Source: Anaeromyxobacter terrae (GTDB lineage Bacteria > Myxococcota > Myxococcia > Myxococcales > Anaeromyxobacteraceae). From it: a stretch of 64,000 nt of DNA. The stretch's first letter is position 1. Each line of letters starts with the position of its first letter. The notes under the pieces were generated by a model. It was given only the letters and a program-made list of their open reading frames with translations, was not told the origin of the DNA and did not search any database. Positions 24,659 to 34,383 of the stretch are shown here, piece by piece. The DNA lies in contig NZ_JALCYY010000024.1 of the NCBI RefSeq assembly GCF_022690685.1, forward strand, positions 9,853 through 73,852, written 5' to 3'. The translations under genes and the position numbers were made by a program.

Positions 24659-26706
24659 CCGGACGCGCGGCGCGGGGGCGCGCCGGCGTCCTCCGCCAGG
24701 GACGTGGCCAGCTCGTCTCCGAGCTGCAGCGCGCGCGGATCCCACATGTAGCGGTGGAGCGCGCCCCATTGACCCTCGTCGGCGCACACCACGAGGTCGA
24801 AGTAGCTGTTGAACTCGCGCAGGAACGCGAGCGTCTCGATGGGTGCGCCAGGGGAGAGCAGGAAGACGGACGCCGGCCAGGACGTCCACACCCGATAAGC
24901 TTCGCGCGCAGGGCGAGGGCCCGACGAGATCGCCAGCCCGGCGCCGGGATCCGTCCACAGCTGCTCACCGGCGTTCCACTCGCGCGACTGCGCGAGCTGG
25001 GCACGCGTCTCGACGAGCCTGCGCAGCGACGGGATGCCCGCGCAGCGCGGGTCGAAGCCAGGCGCCTTCCCGGCTCGCAACGCCTGATGGCGCCTGCGGA
25101 CCTCGTTCGTGAGCCGGAACATCATGACGCGGCGTCCGAGCGTGACGGACCCTGCGTGGACGCGGTGAAAGTACACGGGCTCGGGGATGTAGTGGAGCTT
25201 CCCGACCTCCGAGATCTTGAGCGCGAGGTCCCAGTCCTGGACGCCTGAGGTGCGCGCGTCGAAGCCGCCGACCTCGGCGATCTTCCCTCGTCGGATCACC
25301 TTGAGGTGCGACGCGATCATCGCGTCGAGCAGGTTCTCGTGGTGCGACCTTCGATCCAGGGAGTGGTGCTGCGGGTATCCGCCGTACACCGCGCGTCTCA
25401 CGAGCCGATCTTCCGGGTCCACCTCGAAGCGATCGGTGAAGAAGTAGTCGACGTCGGAGTGCCGTGCGATCGCGCGCGAGACCTCCTCGATGGCGCTCGG
25501 GGCGAGGAAGTCGTCACAGTCGAGGAACGCGACGAACTCGCCCGTCGCGAGCGCGACCCCGAGGTTCTGGATCGCAGAGATGCCTTGGTTCCGATCCGAC
25601 CAGTGCAGCCGCAGCTCGGGGATCTCCGCGGCGAGCGCCTCGAGCGTGGGCCGGACGGCGGGGTCGGTGGACCCGTCGTCGACGCAGATGATCTCCCGGG
25701 GCGCGAGCGTCTGACGATGCGCCGACAGCACGCAGCGGCGCAGATAGCTCGCGTGGTTGAACACGGGCACGACGACGGAGACGGACGCCGCCGCCGAGCG
25801 GACCGCATCATCCGTATCCGCGCGAGGGGATCCTGGAATCGCGGCGGCCTGGATCACGGGGCGCTCCGCGGCCGGGGCGGGGTCCGCGGCCGGCGCCATC
25901 CGCGGGAGCCGGTGTGCGCCGTCCGCGTAGAACTCGACGAACCACCGCATGCTCTCGCGCATGAACTCCGGCTGCTGGCCGGCCGTCCAGCCGTCGATCT
26001 CCCGCGCGGCGCGCAGGAAGTCGAGCCCCATCGCGAGCCACTCACGCGTCATGTTGTTCGGGTGGAGCCGGTAGACGCAGAGGCGCAGCGGCAAGAACGC
26101 GAGCTGGACCCCGCGCAGCTTCAGGCGCACCCAGAACAGCCAGTCCTCTTTTCCGCGGACGATCTCCGGCCACTGCGGCGCGGCCCCGAGCGCGCTCCTC
26201 CGGAACAGCGCCGCGTGGATCGGGATGGTGAAGCCCCGCTCCCATCGGAACAGGAAGTCGCCGAGCGTGAGCGCGAACGGCGAGATGCTCCGCGAGGACG
26301 GATCGAACGCGATGCGGTCGTCATCGCACAGCCAGTAGTCGCAGACCGAGACGTCGACGTCGGGCGACACCTCGAGGTGGCGCAGCTGGTGCTCGATCTT
26401 GTTCCTCAGGAGCAGATCGTCCGAGTCCAGGTACTGGATGAACTCGCCGGTGCAGTGGCTCAGCCCGACGTTGCGGGCGCGCGCCGGCCCCGAGTTCTCC
26501 TGGCGAACGATCTTCAGCTCGCACGGCAGCGAACGCAGCGCGCGGAGGTACCCCTCCGTACGGGGATCGGTGCTGCCGTCGTCCACGACGACGACCTCGA
26601 GCGGGCCCGCGTACGCCTCCACGCAGGACGACACGGCATCGTCGAGGTAAGGCCCACGATTGAAGCAGGGGATGACGACGCTGACCTTGGGCCGCGGGTC
26701 ACGCAT
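24655..26706 (-). CDS. Double-domain GT2 glycosyltransferase
   Basis: This 683-residue protein has two GT-A (GT2) domains. The first (about residues 8-230) has VSVVIPCFNRGPYLDDAV, VVVDDGSTDPRTEGY and QYLDSDDLLLRNK. The second (about 305-560) has VSVVVPVFNHASYLRRCV, ICVDDGSTDPAVRP and AFLDCDDFLAPS. Both retain the aspartates expected for metal and nucleotide-sugar binding, so it may add two sugars. The last 110 residues are of unknown type. The ATG start at 26706 overlaps the upstream gene's stop by 8 nt, so the two are coexpressed. Confidence 0.85.
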   Translation of the reverse strand: MRDPRPKVSVVIPCFNRGPYLDDAVSSCVEAYAGPLEVVVVDDGSTDPRTEGYLRALRSLPCELKIVRQENSGPARARNVGLSHCTGEFIQYLDSDDLLLRNKIEHQLRHLEVSPDVDVSVCDYWLCDDDRIAFDPSSRSISPFALTLGDFLFRWERGFTIPIHAALFRRSALGAAPQWPEIVRGKEDWLFWVRLKLRGVQLAFLPLRLCVYRLHPNNMTREWLAMGLDFLRAAREIDGWTAGQQPEFMRESMRWFVEFYADGAHRLPRMAPAADPAPAAERPVIQAAAIPGSPRADTDDAVRSAAASVSVVVPVFNHASYLRRCVLSAHRQTLAPREIICVDDGSTDPAVRPTLEALAAEIPELRLHWSDRNQGISAIQNLGVALATGEFVAFLDCDDFLAPSAIEEVSRAIARHSDVDYFFTDRFEVDPEDRLVRRAVYGGYPQHHSLDRRSHHENLLDAMIASHLKVIRRGKIAEVGGFDARTSGVQDWDLALKISEVGKLHYIPEPVYFHRVHAGSVTLGRRVMMFRLTNEVRRRHQALRAGKAPGFDPRCAGIPSLRRLVETRAQLAQSREWNAGEQLWTDPGAGLAISSGPRPAREAYRVWTSWPASVFLLSPGAPIETLAFLREFNSYFDLVVCADEGQWGALHRYMWDPRALQLGDELATSLAEDAGAPPRRASG

Positions 26707-29077
26707 AGTCGGGAATGCCCTCGAGCGTCTCGGCGAACGTCGCCCAGGAGTGCCGCTCGTTCACCAGCGCGAGGAGGTTGCGGGCGCGTCGAGCGGCCTC
26801 TGCGGGGTCCCGCCGGATCGACTCGAGCGCTTCGACGTACCCCTCGACGTTACGGGCGCCGCGCACGAGATAGCCGGTGTCGTCGCCGACCAGCTCCGGG
26901 ACTCCCCCGACGTCGGGCGCGACCACCGGGATCCCGTGAGCGCCGACCTCGAGGAGGATGTTCGGCATGCCTTCCCATTTCGAGGTGAACACGAAGGCGT
27001 CGTAGCCGCCGTCGGCGAACAACGTCGCGAGCTCGCTGAAGGGCCCCCGTAGCCTCAGGCGCTCGTGCGGCGCGAGCCGTGGCGTCGCGCCGTCGACGAT
27101 GGTCGAGCCGAACACGTCGAAGGTGGCGAACCCGGCGCGCTCCGACACGGACTGGAGCACCTCCGGGAGCTTCTCCGCGTCGAGCCGGCCAGCCCACAGC
27201 ACCCTGAGCGGCTCGCGTGGCGTGGCGGGCTGGGAGGCGATGACCCCGCCGCCTCGACCGATCGCCCGCGACGGGTTGTAGACGACGTGGATCTTGCGGC
27301 TCCAGGACCCGTCGAGCCGGTAGGTCGACACGACGTCGCGCGCGAACCGGCGGTTGTCGGTGATGAGCCCCGTCAGGTGGCGCTTCGATCGCTCGAAGTA
27401 CTCCGCGGCGTAACCGATGTGCTCGCCCTTCGCGCCGAACTGAAACGCGAAGATGCTTCCGAACAGGCGTGCGTGCACCGCGAGCTCCTCCCCGCGGTGG
27501 ATGAAGAGATTCCAGCCCGCGACGGAGTTCACGTTGTGCACCACGCGGGCGCCCACCATCCGGATGATCCCGTTGAGCACATCGACGCGCTCGCGCGCGT
27601 CCGGAGCATCGATGAGATCGTCGACGCGGAGAGTGCGGACCCCGGCGGGGATCCAGCTCGGCACGGTGAGGTCGGGAGAGTCGGCGAGGATGAGCAGGCA
27701 ACTCGAGGGGCCCCGCTTCTCGCAGAGCACCCGGAGGTAGTTCATCGCGGTCAGGTCCGCCCCGCCGCTCTTGAGGTGAGGCACCACGAGCGCGTGCGTG
27801 TACCGCTCGCCCGGACCGCGACCTTCGGAGAGCAGGGACAGCGCGCGCTTCAGCGCAGTCGAAACGCGCGGCTCGTCGAGTGCGGGGCGATCGAGCCCCG
27901 GCGCCTCCCCCCCCGTGAGCCGCTTCATCGCCCGTCGCTTCAGGGCGCGGATGCGCTCGCGTGGAGCCGGCGGCAGCGCTCCCACGATGGCTCTCCCGGC
28001 ATTCCAGATGACGTGACGGAGCGACGGGGCGCTGCGCGCACCGCGCGCCACGGCGGCGAGGTCGCGCAGAGGCCGGGTCAGGGTCCAGGAGCGTGATCGG
28101 ACGAGGCCCTCGAGCTGAACACGGAGGAGCTCGTTGTCAGCCCGGAGTCGGTCGACCTCCTTGCGCCCGTCCTGCTCGAGCGCGGCGAGGCGACCCAGCT
28201 CGGCCGAGAGATCCCGGACCGTCTGGAGGTGGTCGGCGACCTGCTGGCTCCGCTGTGCGACGCGGGCGGCGTTGTCCTGCCGGAGCGCATCGATGGTTCC
28301 GAGGAGCTGCGGCACGTATCCGGGATCGTCGAGGATGCTCCAGCGCACCGCCGGCAGCGGAGACTGGGAAGCGACTGCCACGACGTAGACGGGGCTTGCG
28401 AGGGTCTCGCCGCGCTCCAGTCGGGCGAGGTCCGAACCGGAGAAGCACTCCAGGGGGTGGGCGCTGCCGTGGGCGGGGAGCATCAACGACCCGGCCGTGG
28501 CTCTCTGACCTCCGTACACCGCGTGAGCGAAGTAGCGCGAGACGAGGTCCTCGAACTCCGCGGCGGTGAGCTCCCGAACATGGAACGGGTTCGGAGGCTT
28601 GCCAGGCGGCGAGTACGTCGTCCGGTCGGGTGACGACAGCACGAGCACCCCGGACGGCCCGAGCACCCGCCGAACCTCGGACAGGAACCGGTCCTGCTCG
28701 GCGACGTGCTCCAGCGTCTCGAAGCTGACCACCACGTCGATCGAGGCGTCGGGCACCGGAAGGGCAGCGCAGTCGGCGACGCGATACCCGAGATTTTCCG
28801 CGCGGTAGCGCGCGGCCGCGTGAGCGACCGCAGCCTCCGACACGTCCAGCCCCTCGGCCGAGCTCGCCGCTCGCGAGAGGAGGTACGTGCCGTAGCCCTC
28901 GCCCGAGGCGACGTCGAGCACTCGCTTCCCCTCGCAGAACTGGAGCGCGAACAGGTAACGATGGAGATGCTCGTGCGCTATGGGGCCAGATTGCTCCGGC
29001 GTGAACCGCTCGCCCGTGAAGTCGAGCGTCTCTTGCCCGCGAGGCAGCGCCAATATGGTCGTGGATCCGGTGCTCAC
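26699..29077 (-). CDS. Methyltransferase-coiled coil-GT4 glycosyltransferase fusion
   Basis: This 792-residue protein joins three parts. Residues about 20-200 are a SAM-dependent class I methyltransferase (VLDVASGEGYGTYLL, SFETLEHVAEQDRFL). About 250-340 is a coiled coil that may set the distance between active sites. About 420-790 is a GT4-type glycosyltransferase (VPHLKSGGADLTAMNYL, VLWAGRLDAEKLPEVL, FTSKWEGMPNILLEVG). Methylation plus glycosyl transfer on one chain, with a coiled-coil ruler, recalls O-antigen chain-length terminators such as WbdD, which instead pairs a methyltransferase with a kinase. The ATG start is at 29077. Confidence 0.85.
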   Translation of the reverse strand: MSTGSTTILALPRGQETLDFTGERFTPEQSGPIAHEHLHRYLFALQFCEGKRVLDVASGEGYGTYLLSRAASSAEGLDVSEAAVAHAAARYRAENLGYRVADCAALPVPDASIDVVVSFETLEHVAEQDRFLSEVRRVLGPSGVLVLSSPDRTTYSPPGKPPNPFHVRELTAAEFEDLVSRYFAHAVYGGQRATAGSLMLPAHGSAHPLECFSGSDLARLERGETLASPVYVVAVASQSPLPAVRWSILDDPGYVPQLLGTIDALRQDNAARVAQRSQQVADHLQTVRDLSAELGRLAALEQDGRKEVDRLRADNELLRVQLEGLVRSRSWTLTRPLRDLAAVARGARSAPSLRHVIWNAGRAIVGALPPAPRERIRALKRRAMKRLTGGEAPGLDRPALDEPRVSTALKRALSLLSEGRGPGERYTHALVVPHLKSGGADLTAMNYLRVLCEKRGPSSCLLILADSPDLTVPSWIPAGVRTLRVDDLIDAPDARERVDVLNGIIRMVGARVVHNVNSVAGWNLFIHRGEELAVHARLFGSIFAFQFGAKGEHIGYAAEYFERSKRHLTGLITDNRRFARDVVSTYRLDGSWSRKIHVVYNPSRAIGRGGGVIASQPATPREPLRVLWAGRLDAEKLPEVLQSVSERAGFATFDVFGSTIVDGATPRLAPHERLRLRGPFSELATLFADGGYDAFVFTSKWEGMPNILLEVGAHGIPVVAPDVGGVPELVGDDTGYLVRGARNVEGYVEALESIRRDPAEAARRARNLLALVNERHSWATFAETLEGIPDYA

Positions 29078-29582
29078 GCGGGTGGTCTCTCTCGGACGGA
29101 TTGGGACTGAAGGTGCGGGTGGTCATGTACCACGGAAGCTCTCATTATGTGCAGACGTGCAATCGCCTGCGATTGCCTCCGAGCTGCGCGTGCGCCGGTG
29201 CCGCCGGTCGCGCGAGGGTGCTGCGTTGACAGCGCGCGGAACACCGGGCTAGTAACGAAGCCTTTCGGGGGGGTGGGTGCGACTGGATGGGCATCGTTCT
29301 GGACGGGCGAACCGTCTCGCATCGGGTTCCTCGTCCGGGGGAACGAACGAGGTCCATGCCTGGGCGCGCAAGGACGGCCGAGTCCTCTGCTGTCCTTCGA
29401 AACCTGCCTCATGAACCATCTCCTGACCGGCGCCGTTCCATCGGCTCGAGGGCGCGGCGCGGCTGGCAGGCGCTGCGCGGCGGCCTGGTGGTGGGGCGAA
29501 TCGTGCTGGCGGGCTCGATGGCGCGCGCCATCCATGCAGCGCTGGACGGTGTCCCCGTGAAGTGGCACATCAGGACGGAGAG
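29078..29582. other. 505-bp divergent intergenic region
   Basis: This region separates the methyltransferase-glycosyltransferase operon (minus) from the ABC exporter genes (plus). No open frame in it looks like a protein. It is less GC-rich than the genes around it and probably contains promoters in both directions. A weak -24/-12-like sequence (8 of 11 positions) lies at 29492-29506. Confidence 0.5.
29226..29255 (+). promoter_or_regulatory. Candidate sigma-70 promoter upstream of ABC exporter
   Basis: A perfect -35 hexamer TTGACA (29226-29231) is followed after 18 bp by TAGTAA (29250-29255), which matches only half of the -10 consensus. It would leave a leader of over 300 nt before the permease gene. 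Confidence 0.35.
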
Positions 29583-30380
29583 ATGACCGCGGCCGTGAAG
29601 GGCATCGCAGCGCTGCTCCGCTTCCGGGAGCTGATGTTCCTGCTCGTCGCGCGGGATCTGAAGGTCCGCTACAAGCGCAGCATCCTCGGGATGCTCTGGA
29701 CGCTGCTGAACCCGCTGCTCCAGATGCTCGTCTACACGCTCGTGTTCTCGCGCATCATGCGCATCGGCGTGCCGCAGTTCCCCGTGTTCCTGCTCGCGGG
29801 CCTGCTCCCCTGGACGCTCATCTCGGTCTCCGCGACCTCGTCCGCGCTCTCGCTCCTCAACAACCAGGGCCTCATCCGGAAGATCGCGGTCCCGCAGGCG
29901 GTCTACCCGCTCTCGATCGTCGGCTCGAAGCTCGTGGATCTCGCGGTGTCGCTCGTGCCCCTCGCGGTGATCGCCGCGGCGCTCGGCCGGCCTCCGGGGT
30001 CCGCGTGGCTCCTCCTCGTCCCGGCGGTCGTGGTCGCCACCTGCTTCGCGGCAGGGCTCTCGCTGCTGTTCAGCTCGCTGACGGTCTTCTTCCGGGACGT
30101 GCGGCACCTCATCGACATCCTGTTCCAGATCTGGTTCTACGTGACCCCGATCATCTATCCGCACGAGTTCCTCGAGAAGCTCGGCAGTCCGCTCCTGCGG
30201 AGCGTCCTCTCGCTGAACCCCGCCACCCCGATCATCCGCTGGTTCCAGATGGTCGTGTACGAGGGACGGCCGCCCGACCTCAGGACCGCGGCGCTCGCGA
30301 CCATCTCAGCAGCGGCCACCCTCGTGCTCGGGTTCGCGGTGTTCCAGCGGCTCGAGGACGAGCACATCCACTACTTCTAG
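29583..30380 (+). CDS. ABC-2 type polysaccharide exporter permease (Wzm/TagG-like)
   Basis: This 265-residue membrane protein has about six helices and the family signature ARDLKVRYKRSILGMLWTLLNPL at its N-terminus. It should form the channel of an ABC exporter that moves undecaprenyl-linked glycan to the periplasmic face. I chose the ATG at 29583 with GGAGAG just upstream, rather than the longer frame. The ATPase partner starts 2 nt after its stop. Confidence 0.88.
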   Translation: MTAAVKGIAALLRFRELMFLLVARDLKVRYKRSILGMLWTLLNPLLQMLVYTLVFSRIMRIGVPQFPVFLLAGLLPWTLISVSATSSALSLLNNQGLIRKIAVPQAVYPLSIVGSKLVDLAVSLVPLAVIAAALGRPPGSAWLLLVPAVVVATCFAAGLSLLFSSLTVFFRDVRHLIDILFQIWFYVTPIIYPHEFLEKLGSPLLRSVLSLNPATPIIRWFQMVVYEGRPPDLRTAALATISAAATLVLGFAVFQRLEDEHIHYF

Positions 30381-30382
30381 CC

Positions 30383-31153
30383 ATGGCCGGCGCGATCTCG
30401 TTCCAGAACGTGGGCGTGTGCTTCCGGATGCACCGGGAGAAGGTCACGACGCTCAAGGAGGCGGTGCTCGGGCGATTCCGGCACCTGCGGGACGCCGAGG
30501 TGTTCTGGGCGGCGAGGGGCGTGAGCTTCGAGTGTCGGCCGGGCGACTCGATCGGGATGATCGGCCACAACGGCTCGGGCAAGAGCACGCTCCTCAAGAC
30601 GGCCGCGGGCGTGCTCAAGCCGACCGAGGGCAGCGTCCGCATCGAGGGCCGCATCTCCCCGATGATCGAGCTCGCGGCGGGCTTCGATCCGGAGCTCACC
30701 GGCCGGGACAACGTGTTCCTGAACGGCGCGCTGATGGGCTACAGCCGGCGGGAGATGGCGTCGAAGCTCGACCGCATCGTCGACTTCTCCGAGCTCGGCG
30801 AGTTCATCGACGTGCCCGTCAAGAACTACAGCTCCGGCATGTACGCCCGGCTCGGGTTCGCGATCGCCGCGGACGTCGAGCCCGAGATCCTCATCGTCGA
30901 CGAGGTCCTCGCCGTGGGCGACGAGCGCTTCCAGGCGAAGTGCATGGATCGGATTCGCGACATCCGCGCGGGCGGGACGACCATCTTCTTCGTCTCGCAC
31001 GCGATGGAGCAGGTCGCCGCGCTGTGCGACCGGGTGCTGGTGATGCACCACGGGAAGCTCGTGTTCGACGGGCCAGCGGAGGAGGCCATCCGGCGGTACC
31101 GTGAGCTGCAAGGCTTCCGGCCGGACGCGGCTCCCCACCCGCGGAGCGCCTGA
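30383..31153 (+). CDS. ABC polysaccharide exporter ATP-binding protein (Wzt/TagH-like)
   Basis: This 256-residue ATPase has a Walker A (GHNGSGKST), the ABC signature (NYSSGMYARLGFA) and a Walker B (ILIVDEVLAVGDE), all intact. Spacing is that of Wzt/TagH proteins, which have an N-terminal extension with a Phe/Tyr-rich patch before Walker A. It ends at about residue 256, so the C-terminal carbohydrate-recognition domain of the E. coli O8/O9a Wzt is missing. That fits exporters that do not need a modified chain end. It forms a pair with the permease directly upstream. Confidence 0.9.
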   Translation: MAGAISFQNVGVCFRMHREKVTTLKEAVLGRFRHLRDAEVFWAARGVSFECRPGDSIGMIGHNGSGKSTLLKTAAGVLKPTEGSVRIEGRISPMIELAAGFDPELTGRDNVFLNGALMGYSRREMASKLDRIVDFSELGEFIDVPVKNYSSGMYARLGFAIAADVEPEILIVDEVLAVGDERFQAKCMDRIRDIRAGGTTIFFVSHAMEQVAALCDRVLVMHHGKLVFDGPAEEAIRRYRELQGFRPDAAPHPRSA

Positions 31154-31166
31154 ACGGCCCCTTCGC

Positions 31167-32141
31167 TCAGTCCCTGGGGCTCGCTCGCGGCCAGAGCGCC
31201 GCCAGCCGCTCGAGGAGCGGCCGGGCGGACAGCGAGGCCCCATCGAGCGCCCCCCGGACGTGCGATCTCGCGAGCGCGGTGCGCCCGAGGACGAGCTCCC
31301 GCGGGGCCATCACTCCGAGTCGAAGGAGCACGAGCGCGGCCACCACCGGCACCGCTTTCCACAGAGGCAAGTGCGTCGCCACGAACCGCAGGTGATTCCG
31401 CGCGAGCAGGTAGCGCTGCCTCGGTGACCCCGCCCCGATGGTGCTCCCGAAGCCGTGCCTCGCGCGCGCCGCGGCCACGTACCGGCAACCGATCCCAGCG
31501 CGCCGCGCACGGGCGCAGAGGTCCGCGTCCTCGTAGTACGCGAAGTACGCTGGATCGAGCAGGCCCACCCGCCGGAGCGTGTCCGCGCGGAGGAGCACGG
31601 CCCCTCCGGTCACGCCGAGCGTCGGCCCGTCCTCGCGCGCGAGCCGCGCAAGCTCCACGCCGAAGTCCCGATCCCGCACGCGGCCGACCGCGTCCATCAC
31701 GAGGCCCGTCGAGTTCACGCGACCGGGATCGTCCGCGAACAGGAGCAGGCCGCCGAAGATGCCGGCCTCCGGGTGCGCCTCCGCGCCGGCGACGAGGCGC
31801 TCGATCCAGTCCGGCTCGACCACCACGTCCGTGTTCACGAGCGCGACGAAGCGGGCGCCGGCGTCGAGCGCCCGGCGGATCCCGACGTTCGAGCCTCTCG
31901 CGAACCCGAGGTTCTCGCCCACGGCGCACCAGTGCACGCCCGGCCGTCGGGTGACTACCTTCTCGCTGTCGTCCGTGGACCCGTTGTCGACCACCACGAC
32001 CGTCACGGGATGCGACTGCCGCGCGAGCGCATCGAGGCAGGCCCCGAGGAGGTGGGCGCCGTTCCAGTTGACGACGACGGCCCACGTATCGGGTAGTGGA
32101 AGGGGGAGGGGCAAGTCCGCGTGCGAGTAACACCGCCCCAC
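31167..32141 (-). CDS. GT2-family (rhamnosyltransferase-like) glycosyltransferase
   Basis: This protein of about 324 residues has a GT2 fold with AVVVNWNGAHLLGACLDAL, VVVDNGSTDDS, ALVNTDVVVEPDW and a YFAYYEDADLCARARRAG segment, the pattern of WbbL-like rhamnosyltransferases. It has a hydrophobic stretch (VVAALVLLRLGVM) near residue 265. The start is unclear: GTG at 32141 gives 324 residues, TTG at 32114 gives 315. It converges on the ABC exporter and is divergent from the next gene across about 98 bp. Confidence 0.8.
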   Translation of the reverse strand: MGRCYSHADLPLPLPLPDTWAVVVNWNGAHLLGACLDALARQSHPVTVVVVDNGSTDDSEKVVTRRPGVHWCAVGENLGFARGSNVGIRRALDAGARFVALVNTDVVVEPDWIERLVAGAEAHPEAGIFGGLLLFADDPGRVNSTGLVMDAVGRVRDRDFGVELARLAREDGPTLGVTGGAVLLRADTLRRVGLLDPAYFAYYEDADLCARARRAGIGCRYVAAARARHGFGSTIGAGSPRQRYLLARNHLRFVATHLPLWKAVPVVAALVLLRLGVMAPRELVLGRTALARSHVRGALDGASLSARPLLERLAALWPRASPRD

Positions 32142-32239
32142 CAGAGGGTCAAGACGCCGCGCCTCCCCGCGGCCGGGGTCTTGTTCTCTCACCGAGTATG
32201 GGGCTGGTGTAGAGTGGCGCCTCGCCGGGGGGGCGAAAG

Positions 32240-33652
32240 ATGCTGAAAAGACAGGCACGTGCGGTGGCGGCAGGGCTCCGGGTGATGGACCTCTCGCTGC
32301 TCGCGGTCGCATTCCCGATCGCGTACGCGGTGCGCAAGGGGCTCGCCGGGCCCACGCTGCCGGGCCTGTACCCGATGGCCCGTTACTGGCCGTTCGTGGT
32401 CCTGGCGCTGCTGGTCTGGATCGGGGCTGCGTCCCTCTCCCGCGTCTACGACGTCTACCGGACGCGCTCGATCTCGAGCGAGCTCCTCCGGATGTCCCGC
32501 GCCGTCGGCATGCAGGCGCTGCTCGTCGCCGCGTCGGGCTTCCTCCTGCACCAGCACGACGTCTCGCGGCTCCTCGTCGGCACCCACCTCGCCATCTCCT
32601 GGGCGCTGCTCTGCAGCAGCCGGGTCGTCGTCCGGTTCGTCGCTCACGCAGTGCGGCGGCGCGGCTACAACACGCGGACGTTCGCCGTCGTCGGGACCGA
32701 CGAGCTGTCGCTCGACCTTCGCACGGCGCTGCTCTCCCGCGCGCACTGGGGCTACGAGTTCGCGGGGTTCGTGCTCGACGGACCGAGCCCGGGACGGAAG
32801 CTCCCGGGAAACGTCCTCGGGTCCGTCGACGAGCTCGCCAGCGTGCTCGAGCGCCACGTCATCGACCTGGTCGTCATCGCCGCCGCGACCGAGCGGATGA
32901 AGGATCTCGAGCGCGCTGTCGCGGTCTGCGACGAGCAGGGAGTCCCGGTGAAGCTCGCCGTGGATCTCCTGCCCGGCAGGAACGCTCACCTCGAGGTCGA
33001 GGAGCTGGAGGGGATCCCGCTCCTCTCCCTCGCTTCGGGCCCGCAGGACCTGTTCCCGCTGCTCGCGAAGCGCGCCTTCGACATCGTCCTCAGCTTCCTC
33101 GGCCTCCTCGTCCTCTCCCCCATCCTGGCGATCGTCGCGCTCGCGGTGCGGCTCGACTCCCCCGGCCCGGTGCTGTTCCGGCAGCGGCGCGTGGGCCTCA
33201 ACGGCCGCGAGTTCACGCTCTACAAGCTCCGCTCGATGCGGCTCGGCGCCGAGGACGAGCTCCACGCCCTGCGCGAGCACAACGAGGCGGACGGGCCGGT
33301 CTTCAAGATGCGCGAGGACCCGCGCGTGACGGCGGTGGGCCGCTTCATCCGCCGGACCTCGCTCGACGAGCTCCCGCAGCTCTGGAACGTGCTCCGCGGC
33401 GAGATGAGCGTCGTCGGGCCGCGCCCGCCCTTGCCGGAGGAGGTGCGCCGCTACGAGCGCTGGCAGCGCAGGCGCCTCTCGATGAAGCCCGGCATCACCT
33501 GCACCTGGCAGATCTCGGGCCGCTCCGATCTCGAGTTCGATCGCTGGATGGAGCTCGACCTCGCCTACATCGACGGGTGGTCGCTGTGGCGGGATCTGCG
33601 GATCGTCGCGCAGACGATCCCGGCCGTGCTGCTCCGGCGCGGGGCGCGCTGA
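32240..33652 (+). CDS. Initiating sugar-phosphate transferase (WbaP/WcaJ-like)
   Basis: This 470-residue polyisoprenyl-phosphate hexose-1-phosphate transferase should start glycan assembly by moving a sugar phosphate from a nucleotide sugar to undecaprenyl phosphate. It has four N-terminal membrane helices and a CoA-binding-like domain (about residues 140-250). The catalytic domain (about 275-470) shows [37 protein letters not shown] and [11 protein letters not shown]. The motif [15 protein letters not shown] near the end is typical of the family. The ATG start is at 32240. This is the probable first enzyme for the glycan exported by the neighbouring ABC pair. Confidence 0.92.
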   Translation: MLKRQARAVAAGLRVMDLSLLAVAFPIAYAVRKGLAGPTLPGLYPMARYWPFVVLALLVWIGAASLSRVYDVYRTRSISSELLRMSRAVGMQALLVAASGFLLHQHDVSRLLVGTHLAISWALLCSSRVVVRFVAHAVRRRGYNTRTFAVVGTDELSLDLRTALLSRAHWGYEFAGFVLDGPSPGRKLPGNVLGSVDELASVLERHVIDLVVIAAATERMKDLERAVAVCDEQGVPVKLAVDLLPGRNAHLEVEELEGIPLLSLASGPQDLFPLLAKRAFDIVLSFLGLLVLSPILAIVALAVRLDSPGPVLFRQRRVGLNGREFTLYKLRSMRLGAEDELHALREHNEADGPVFKMREDPRVTAVGRFIRRTSLDELPQLWNVLRGEMSVVGPRPPLPEEVRRYERWQRRRLSMKPGITCTWQISGRSDLEFDRWMELDLAYIDGWSLWRDLRIVAQTIPAVLLRRGAR

Positions 33653-33683
33653 CGCGGCCTCGCGTCGCGGCTATCCTCCCGGC

Positions 33684-34304
33684 GTGGCGCCGCTCCCCCC
33701 CGATCTCGACGCGCGCGTCGCCGCCGCCGCGGAGGTGCTCCGGCGCGGCGGCCTCGTCGCCTATCCCACCGAGACCTTCTACGGCCTGGGCGCGCTCGCC
33801 CGCGATGCGGAGGCCCTCGACCGGCTCGCCCGCGCGAAGCTCCGCCCGGAGGGCAAGCCCCTGCCGCTCCTCGCGGCCGACGTCGCGCAGGTGAACACGG
33901 TCGCCCGGCTGGATGGGCTCGCGGCGAGGCTCGCCGCCCGGTTCTGGCCGGGGCCGCTCACGCTCGTGCTCCCCGCGGCCCCGGATCTCGACGCCGCCAT
34001 CACGGCCGGCTCCGGGACCGTCGCCATCCGGGTCCCCGGGGGCGAGATCGCGCGGTCGCTCGCCCGGCAGGCGGGCGGCGCGATCGTCTCGACCTCGGCG
34101 AACCTCTCCGGCGAGCCGCCGCCGACCGCCGCCAGCGAGCTGTCGCCGGACCTCGTCGCGCGGATCGACCACGTCCTCGACGGCGGACGCACGCCGGGCG
34201 GGCTGCCGAGCACCATCGTCGAGGTGGCCGGGGAGGGTGTGCGGCTCCTGCGCGAGGGCGCCATCCCGCTCGAGGCGGTGCGTCGCGCGTGCGTGGCGCG
34301 GTGA
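33684..34304 (+). CDS. tsaC: Threonylcarbamoyl-AMP synthase (Sua5/YciO/YrdC)
   Basis: This 206-residue protein should make threonylcarbamoyl-AMP from threonine, bicarbonate and ATP for the t6A modification of tRNAs. The YrdC fold is evident from AYPTETFYGLGA, FWPGPLTLVLPA, VAIRVPGG and STSANLSGEPPP. It lacks the extra C-terminal Sua5 domain, so TsaC is the better name. The GTG start is at 33684. It is colinear with the transferase gene 31 nt upstream, probably without a functional link. Confidence 0.9.
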   Translation: MAPLPPDLDARVAAAAEVLRRGGLVAYPTETFYGLGALARDAEALDRLARAKLRPEGKPLPLLAADVAQVNTVARLDGLAARLAARFWPGPLTLVLPAAPDLDAAITAGSGTVAIRVPGGEIARSLARQAGGAIVSTSANLSGEPPPTAASELSPDLVARIDHVLDGGRTPGGLPSTIVEVAGEGVRLLREGAIPLEAVRRACVAR

Positions 34305-34383
34305 CGCGGAGGTGAAAAGAGGCGCGCGCGGTCACCTCGGGCGCCTTGCACCCCGCGGGGCGCTGATCTAGCGTCCCACCCCC

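Noticed and set aside
29078-29582. Frames of up to 164 codons in the divergent spacer
   Set aside because: No family-like features, poor composition, and overlapping frames on both strands; a promoter region is more likely.
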